Of a stretch of DNA of 64,000 nucleotides, positions 57,703-64,000 are shown piece by piece. The translations under genes were made by a program, and so were the position numbers. The stretch is from the NCBI GenBank assembly GCA_014529385.2, contig CM043969.1, positions 9,215,001-9,279,000 on the forward strand, written 5' to 3'. This stretch comes from Adiantum capillus-veneris. Taxonomy: Eukaryota > Streptophyta > Polypodiopsida > Polypodiales > Pteridaceae. The first letter of the stretch is position 1. Each line of letters opens with the position of its first letter. The notes beneath the pieces were generated by a model. The model ran no database searches, was not told the DNA's origin, and was given only the letters and a program-made list of their open reading frames with translations.

Positions 57703-60534
57703 TTGATCAGCACAGGTTTACTTGATGATGCTGGCTACGTCACCACTTTTGGACAGAACATGTGGAAGATATCCAAGGGTTCTATGACAGTAGCACATGG
57801 AGTAAAGTCTGGAGGACTTTACATGATTTATGTATCAAATGTCTCTAAAAATGTAATCAATGTAACCGAGCAGCTGAACGTTTCTTTGTGGCATAGCCGG
57901 TTAGGACATATGTCCAAGAAGGGAATGGAAATCTTGTCTCGTTCTGGTTATTTGCCTGGATTTTCATTTAATGATTTTGAATTCTATGAACATTGTCTGT
58001 ATGGTAAGCAAACACAGCAGCCACATAAGCATAGAAGCAGTAGAAGAGATACATAGTTGGCACTTGTTCATAGTGATTTGTGTGGACCTATGCCTAACTT
58101 ATCTCTAGGGGGAGCTTCTTACTTTATGACATTTATAGATGATTACTCGAGGAAATTATGGGTTTACTTTCTCAAGCACAATGATGGAGCGTTTAGTGTT
58201 TTCAAAACGTTTGTGACACTTGTGGAGAATCAGAGTGGCAAGAAGCTTAAATGCTTACGCACTGACTATGGTGGAGAGTATGTTTCAAAGGCCTTTCAGG
58301 ACTTTTGTGAGTCAAAAGGTATAAAACCTGAACTTACTGCTCCTTACAATCCTCCTCAAAATGGTGTTGCTGAGAGGATGAATAGGACCATACAAGAGAA
58401 GGTCAGAAGTATGTTGTCTAATGCACAACTGCCAAATGGGTTTTGGGCTGAAGCTGTATCAACAGCTGTTCATCTTGTAAATAGATCTCCTAGCAAGGTT
58501 TTGCAGAAGGATTCAGTGCCAGAGATGGTATGGTCAGGCAAAATGCCCTCATACAAGCATCTCAGAGTCTTTGGTTGTGAGGCATATACTCACGTTCCAA
58601 AGGAATTTAGGAACAAACTTGAGCCAAAGAGTAGAAAGTGCATCTTTCTAAGCTATGGTAATTCTGGTGAGATGGGGTACAGACTTTGGGATCCCGAATC
58701 TAGAAAGGTTGTCCGCAGTAATGATGTTCACTTTAATGAATCCAAATATCATTCTAAACCAGAGAGGGTTGAGGAGATTAGAAGAGTTGTCTTCCAATCT
58801 GATGGACCTGCACGTGCAAGACAAAATGTCAGGGCTCAAGAGGAGCAAGGACAGGATAGAGTGGAACCACAGGTTGTGGCTGAGCCTGAGCCACCTATTG
58901 TGCATAGATCTGGAAGTGTCATGCGACCTCCTGATAGGTTTGTTCCATCTATGAACTATGTCATGTTGACTGATTGCAATGAGCCTTCATGTTACAAGGA
59001 AGCAGTGCAAATAAAGGACTCCGAGAATTGGCAATTGGCCATGCAGTCAGAGATGACAGCTCTGCATAAAAGCAAGACATGGAAGCTAGTTAAATTACCA
59101 CAGGGCAAAAAGGCTCTACCTTGTAAATGGGTTTACAGGTATAAGATCACCGCTCATGATAGTCAGCCAAAGTACAAAGCAAGGCTTGTTGCCAAGGGCT
59201 TTAAGCAAGAACAAGGCATTGACTTTGATGAAGTCTTCTCTCCGGTGGTCAAGATGACTACATTGAGATGCTTTCTTGCATTGGTTGCCATATTAGATTT
59301 GGTGTTGCACCAAATGGATGTCAAGACAGCGTTCTTGCATGGTGATTTAGATGTGGAAATTTACATGCAGCAGCCAGAAGGGTTTGTTGAGAAAGGCAAG
59401 GAAGATTTGGTATGCCAGTTGTTAAAGAGTCTTTATGGCTTAAAATAATCACCAAGGGCATGGTACCATAAATTCCACAAGTTTATGCTTTCTCAAGGCT
59501 ACAAACGTAGTGAGTTTGATCACTGTCTATATACAAACAAGGCTAAGGATGGTAGTTGGCTGATCCTTATTTTGTATGTGGATGACATGTTGATTGCTGG
59601 CAAGCACTTGGAAGAAATTTCAGCTTTGAAGTCAAAGATGGCAAAATCGTTTGACATGAAAGACATGGGTGAGGCAAGTCATATACTTGGTATGTGCATT
59701 GAGAGAGACAGATCAAAGAAGTTGATTTGGTTATCTCAAACAGAGTATATTGACAAGGTTTTGCAACGTTTCAACATGGAGAAGGGAAAGGCACTGAGTG
59801 TTCCATTGCCACCATATGTGAAACTTAGCAAACAAGATTGTCCTGTGTCTGAGGAAGAACATGCTGAAATGGATAAGATTCCATATGCGTCTGCAGTGGG
59901 TAGTTTGATGTATGCAATGATTGCTACTCGCCCAGACATTGCATTTGCAGTGGGAGTAGTAAGTCGATACATGTCAAACCCAGGCAAGAAACATTGGGAG
60001 GCAGTGAAAGGAATATTGAGATACCTGAAAGCTACAAAGAGTATGCGTATATGCTATGGGAGTCAGGAGCTAAGTGTAAAGGGTTTTACAGACTCAGATT
60101 ATGCAGGTGACTTAGACAACTGAAGGTCTACGTCAGGGTATGTCTTTACATTGGCTGGTGGAGTAGTATCATGGCGTTCTAGATTACAAGATTGTGTTAC
60201 TCAGTCTACTACAGAGGCTGAATATGTTGCAGCATCAGAGGCATGCAAAGAATCAATTTGGCTTAATCGACTAGTAACAGATTTGGGAATCAAAGAAGAG
60301 ATGCCTGTGTTATATTGTGATAGTCAAAGTGCTATACAATTGGCTCGCAATCCAGTTTATCACTCAAAGACAAAGCATGTGGATGTGAAGTATCATTTCA
60401 TCAGGGAAATGCTCGAGGATAAGCAACTTCAGCTTGTCAAAGTTCACACCACAGAAAATCCTGCTGATCTACTTACAAAAGGACTTCCCTCAGAGAGCTT
60501 TGCGCATTTTCGCAAGCAGTTAGGTGTAGGGTAG
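57703..60534 (+). pseudogene. pol: Copia 2 pol: pre-integrase, integrase, RT, RNase H
   Basis: A single frame runs through the whole region with only three in-frame stops: TAG 58054-58056, TAA 59446-59448 and TGA 60121-60123. The order is pre-integrase (SLWHSRLGHMSKKGMEILSR, EHCLYGKQ), integrase core (FIDDYSRKLWVYF, LRTDYGGEYVSKAF, PQNGVAERMNRTIQ), C-terminal domain (VFGCEAYTHVPKEFRNKL), RT (MDVKTAFLHGDLDVEIYM, LILYVDDMLIAGKH) and RNase H (YCDSQSAIQLARNPVYHSK), ending FAHFRKQLGVG. The stops look like point changes (for example KQSP to K-stop-SP). Sequence is very close to copia 3. Confidence 0.93.
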
Positions 60535-60623
60535 TACATCACTTCTCTACATCTCTTGTATATTAGCTTGTATAGTAGCTTCTCTCACACTTAAAGTACC
60601 ACATTGGACTTTAAGTGGGAGGT

Positions 60624-60812
60624 TGTTGGGGTATAAAGCCCAATGTGGTCGCCCAGGTAAGTGGGCGGGCCGCCAGGTATGTACACATATTCTTTTGTAA
60701 AAACCTAATAAGAACTCACTATGCTCTACACATTACAGTAGAGCGATTTCACCATATCGTCGTGCTCTTCTTATCGCACTCTCTCTCGCGTCGCACTTCC
60801 GCTCGTACTCCT
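60624..60812 (+). repeat. 3' LTR of copia 2
   Basis: It matches 56020-56208 almost base for base from TGTTGGGG to CGTACTCC and is preceded by the polypurine tract and followed by the CAGTTC target duplication. Confidence 0.92.
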
Positions 60813-60813
60813 T

Positions 60814-62415
60814 CAGTTCCGATGCCAGCACGTGGTGCTAGAAGGAAAGGAAATGCTGGTACAGAAGGCTCAACACATGCAAAAATCTGGGCAAGAGGAG
60901 TTAGAGAGCCTGCGGGCACAACTGGAGCTCACAAGGAAGGAAAGAGACATTGAGCGACAGTAGACTCAGTCTCTGATCAGAGACCTAGTGGATGTCAGGA
61001 TGGAGTTGAAAACCAAGGAAACGGAATGCCAAGATTTGACAGCAAGGGTAAAGAAAGCGATGGAGCAGCTTGATTACAAAAGCGCAAGGTTCTAGAGGGT
61101 TAATAGTTCATACCTCACTGTCAAAAGTACTCTAACAACCTTGCTGGCGAACCAGGAACCTGCTGGAGCATTGGTCTCCACATCAGACAATGCTACAGCA
61201 GTGAACACCCTAGCGGCGCTGAAAGAGGAGCTAGAGCAAGGAAAACTTCAAAGACAGTTTCTCTTCTCGAGAATGATGGCCCAGATAGCGACCAATGAGC
61301 AAAAAGTAAAAGAGCTGGAGCAGCAATTGGCAGAAGCGAGAGCCGAATTAGAGATGCAGAAGCAAATCAACGAGACACTGTTGAAAGAAAAAGAAGCACT
61401 GACTTCTCAACAACAAATCAGAACAGACGAAGCCCATGTGCAACCGCAACTGCTGCCTAGTCAAAACATGCCTGACTTTCCTGAAACTTCACATGAAGGA
61501 GAACAAGGACAGGGATTAGCCGAGGCAAGCCTAGATATTAGAGATAAGCTCACCCAAAGCATTAAGGAGCTGCCGGAAGGTCCAACCAAAGAATACATGC
61601 TCTATGAAGTAAAGATAATGGAGTGAATGGCACTGGCATTCTTACAGCCAGAAGAGAAAGTACAAGGGTTTGGCCATGACTACCTACCTTTTCCTTTGAT
61701 ATGCCACGAAGCCAATTAATGGAAGGAAAAGATGCGTCCAACCCTGCCACGAAACAAAGAAGGAAATTACGAAGGTGTAGCACTAACAACAAAAGAAGCT
61801 CAGGTTCTCATCGAAGATCACCCGAAATGGAGGCAGAAGTGGTTGGACAAGAGGCCGCAGGATCTAACACATTACCACAATGCTCCTCAACACATCCAAA
61901 TAGATCCTACCTTCTGTCCACTCCCTCGAAGAAGGCCATGGAAGGACTTTGCAGCATGGAGAGGCTCGAAGAGATAGAGACTAAACTACCCAGTCCTGAC
62001 AGCGCAAAACCCTCCTTCGGTAGCCTATGTAGTAAACACTCTCAATTCGACAATCACTTTGCTGTGAGATGTCCCCGACGTAGCTTGTCAGATGCTGGTA
62101 AAGATATCCCGGATGATCGTCACCTGCATCCAGGTGTTCAAAGACACTGAAGACGACGATCATCCGTGGAATCTGTTCTTAGAAGGGCATAGAGGAATTT
62201 GCTGGAATTTGCAAGATTCACCACCACGACATATCCTAATGGCAATGTACTCCAGACTTATGTACCTGCCGTCACATTACTTGCAGACATTCGAGGAGGC
62301 CTTCGTCACAGGTTTTTTCAAAATCGACTCAAGAATCTTTCATCCTATGACGAAGGACCTGAAGGCACGGTACATAGCATACCAGCACACAATAAGTGAA
62401 AACCCTTTGAGATAG
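60814..62415 (+). pseudogene. Element A extra ORF, distal part: coiled coil and unknown C-terminal domain
   Basis: The host ORF resumes after copia 2 as a long coiled coil (GQEELESLRAQLELTRKERD; KEELEQGKLQRQFLFSRMMA; VKELEQQLAEARAELEMQKQ), with stops at about 60960 and 61093 and an open frame at 61141-61626. Further frames encode a Trp/Pro-rich piece (HPKWRQKWLDKRPQDLTHYH, 61732-61977) and a compact-looking segment (VFKDTEDDDHPWNLFLEGHR, MYSRLMYLPSHYLQTFEEAF, 62092-62415). No family is recognised. The block ends 165 bases before the polypurine tract. Confidence 0.6.
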
Positions 62416-62580
62416 CAACTACAAATAAGCTACCACTTTTTGAGAAATTGAAAGACCTTTTTGACAAGAAAAGAAGACCTGAAGGTTGTACTCCGCACAC
62501 GAAGCTTTTCAACAAAACTTGCCTCCTCGGAGCCCCATCAACGACCAAAGCTCTCAACATGCACGAGGACGTGCAACAAT

Positions 62581-62594
62581 AAGGAAGGGGGGAG
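62581..62594 (+). promoter_or_regulatory. Polypurine tract of gypsy element A
   Basis: AAGGAAGGGGGGAG lies immediately before the TGTTTGGCGG LTR start and is identical to the tract of element D. Confidence 0.9.
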
Positions 62595-63287
62595 TGTTTG
62601 GCGGACGAAGCAACGGTCTCTAGAGAAAGAGTCATATTTTTCAGGGAATCTACATTTTTGCGGAAATCTCATTCTTTTGTAAAAGAGCTTCTCTAAGCCG
62701 AGAACTTGTAAAGAAATTTTTGATTATTTTTCCGAGAGCATTTGTATAGTGGAAATCCAGTTAGAAGTTTAGGACTTTTGGGCCGGACAAGCCATTTGTA
62801 AAGACCTAAACTATAAAGGTCAGTTTTGTAAGTTTGAACCTCATCCTCTTTTATGACAAGTTTTGAAGAAGATAGCGTACGTTTGAGAGCTTCCTCTTGC
62901 TCCAACTTGTAATCTTCGCTACTGTGGCTGCGGTAATCCGAATTCAGATTCGTTTATTGCATTGTGTTCCTCTTACTTTGCTCTTCCATTCAAGTGTAAG
63001 AATTCAAGATTTGGTGTAGGTGTTCAACTACACGTTTGAGACCTTAAATCATTGTTTTGAGTGTTTAAATGCGTATTTTATGTAATTTTGATCCTAGAAG
63101 AGGCTTCAGGGACCCTAAAACGACCCTTTGGGATCATCTGTTCATTGTTTTTGCTGACTTTGGAACGAATGATTGTGATCCATGTACCTCTCCAGAATGC
63201 TGTGACAGTGATATGATAGATGCTAAATAGTCCCCTGTAGCTTCCCTTCAAGTTTCGTGCGAATCGGATATAATTTGCATGGTAAAC
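62595..63287 (+). repeat. 3' LTR of gypsy element A, 3'-truncated
   Basis: It aligns with 34131-34824 through CATGGTAAA and then diverges abruptly at about 63288, so roughly the last 225 bases seen in the 5' LTR are missing or displaced. It carries a decayed motif copy (GAATGATTGTGATCCATGTACCTC) near 63165. Confidence 0.85.
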
Positions 63288-64000
63288 GTGTAAGGTCTCT
63301 CACCCCGACCAAAAAAGACCACCATTGTACCATGAAATGAACATAATGAAAAAAGTTACTATTTTTAGCAGTTTTCCAAATTCAGTCAGTGCCATGTTGT
63401 TTAGAATGTTATAAATCTTCCAAATGTGAATTAAAATAATTTTTGAAATTTTTTTTCAAAAATAGTAAGTTTTTGGTCACCCGACCCGTCCAGTTTTGAC
63501 CGTCTCGAAAAACTGCACCCGTACCCCGAATTTGAAAAAACTGCATTTTCGGACCCAGGGGGCTGCTAAATATAGCAGGTACTTGAACCAGTACGCCTTA
63601 GTTAGAGCTTAGTATAGCAATTTCCGGCATCAAATTCCGACTCGTATGACCCGTTTTAGCCGAAAACCAAATTTTTTCAAAATTGCCCGGGGAGGCACTG
63701 GGCTCGAGGCAATGTGGGAGCACGTTCCAGGCCACTCCGGGTCAGCTTTAGCAGCTAGGGGGCGCCTTTTGTCCTTGTGGGAGTCTTGGGAGAGTTTACA
63801 AGCTTGCAACTAAGTGTGAGAGCCAGTGAACCAAGCCGACTGGACACTTGGTAGGCAGGAAACTAGACTTGCCATGCATGATGTGAGAGCTCACTCAGAT
63901 GCAAATAGCAAGGCTGGTCGATTTTCAGCTTGGAGGAGCCTATTGAAAGGTGTGCTCACACACACACACACACCTAGTATACACCCACACACCTACACAC
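63288..64000. other. Non-coding sequence, possibly the start of another LTR
   Basis: TGTAAGGTCTCTCACCCCG begins at about 63290, exactly where the 3' LTR of element A breaks off, so another LTR element may be inserted there. The window ends before its other boundary. A CA run lies at about 63955-63975. Confidence 0.4.

Larger units (their letters stand above)
56013..60819 (+). mobile_element. Copia 2, Ty1/copia element with both LTRs and target duplication
   Basis: LTRs of about 188 bp (56020-56208 and 60624-60812) flank a primer site TGGTATCAGAGC (56211-56222), a leader, a decayed gag-pol and a polypurine tract TTTAAGTGGGAGGT just before 60624. CAGTTC occurs at 56013-56018 and 60814-60819 as the target duplication (5 or 6 bp). 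Excising the element with one duplication restores DLEKQF-RCQHVVLEGKEM in the host ORF. The LTRs differ at very few positions by eye, so the insertion is younger than element A. Confidence 0.92.

Overview
This window looks like nuclear DNA of a land plant with a large, repeat-choked genome. It contains Ty1/copia and Ty3/gypsy LTR retrotransposons of plant type (tRNA-Met and tRNA-Asp-like primer sites, plant-style polypurine tracts), a MULE-like transposase with GT-AG introns, and very long GA/CT and CA microsatellites. I cannot name the species; a fern or gymnosperm is my guess from the style of the copia proteins and the nesting, and this is only inference. No bacterial operon, CRISPR array, rRNA or tRNA gene is visible. 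Almost every coding stretch carries in-frame stops or frameshifts, so most CDS-like entries are listed as pseudogenes.

Layout. 0.3-3.8 kb (+): MULE-like transposase gene with three introns, a SWIM zinc finger and two in-frame stops. 4.7-5.4 kb: truncated copy of a TTAA-flanked inverted-repeat DNA transposon, inserted in a minus-strand gypsy gag (5.4-7.3 kb) whose primer site and LTR follow (7.75 kb onward). 10.0-11.8 kb (-): an unrecognised spliced gene with a recent 172-bp tandem duplication. 12.1-16.1 kb (+): pieces of a second gypsy (element D) with protease, a W-x-P-K tail and a 3' LTR. 17.6 kb: the 3' end of another gypsy. 18.3-20.9 kb (+): 5'-truncated copia with its LTR. 22.5-24.3 kb (-): copia LTR and fragment with giant microsatellites. 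25.8-29.9 kb (-): copia whose integrase C-terminal segment has been inverted in place. 30-34 kb: non-coding with small tandem duplications.

34.1-63.3 kb (+) is best read as one huge gypsy element (element A): 5' LTR, tRNA-Asp-like primer site, long leader, gag, protease, RT, RNase H, integrase, a second retropepsin-like domain, a W-x-P-K tail, an internal polypurine tract, a 2.2-kb spacer, an extra ORF block with coiled coils, a second polypurine tract and a 3' LTR. Two copia elements are nested in it: one on the minus strand (36.9-43.3 kb) that itself carries an intact 1339-bp copy of the TTAA transposon, and one on the plus strand (56.0-60.8 kb). Without the insertions element A is about 18 kb.

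The most interesting signals are in element A: the retropepsin-like domain after integrase, two consecutive integrase H2C2 zinc modules, and a palindromic motif (core CGATCGCGATCG) that recurs nine times in its LTRs, leader and spacer but not in its genes. The TTAA transposon family, found twice inside other elements, and the in-place inversion in a copia element are the next most interesting. All calls are by eye; no database search or alignment program was run.
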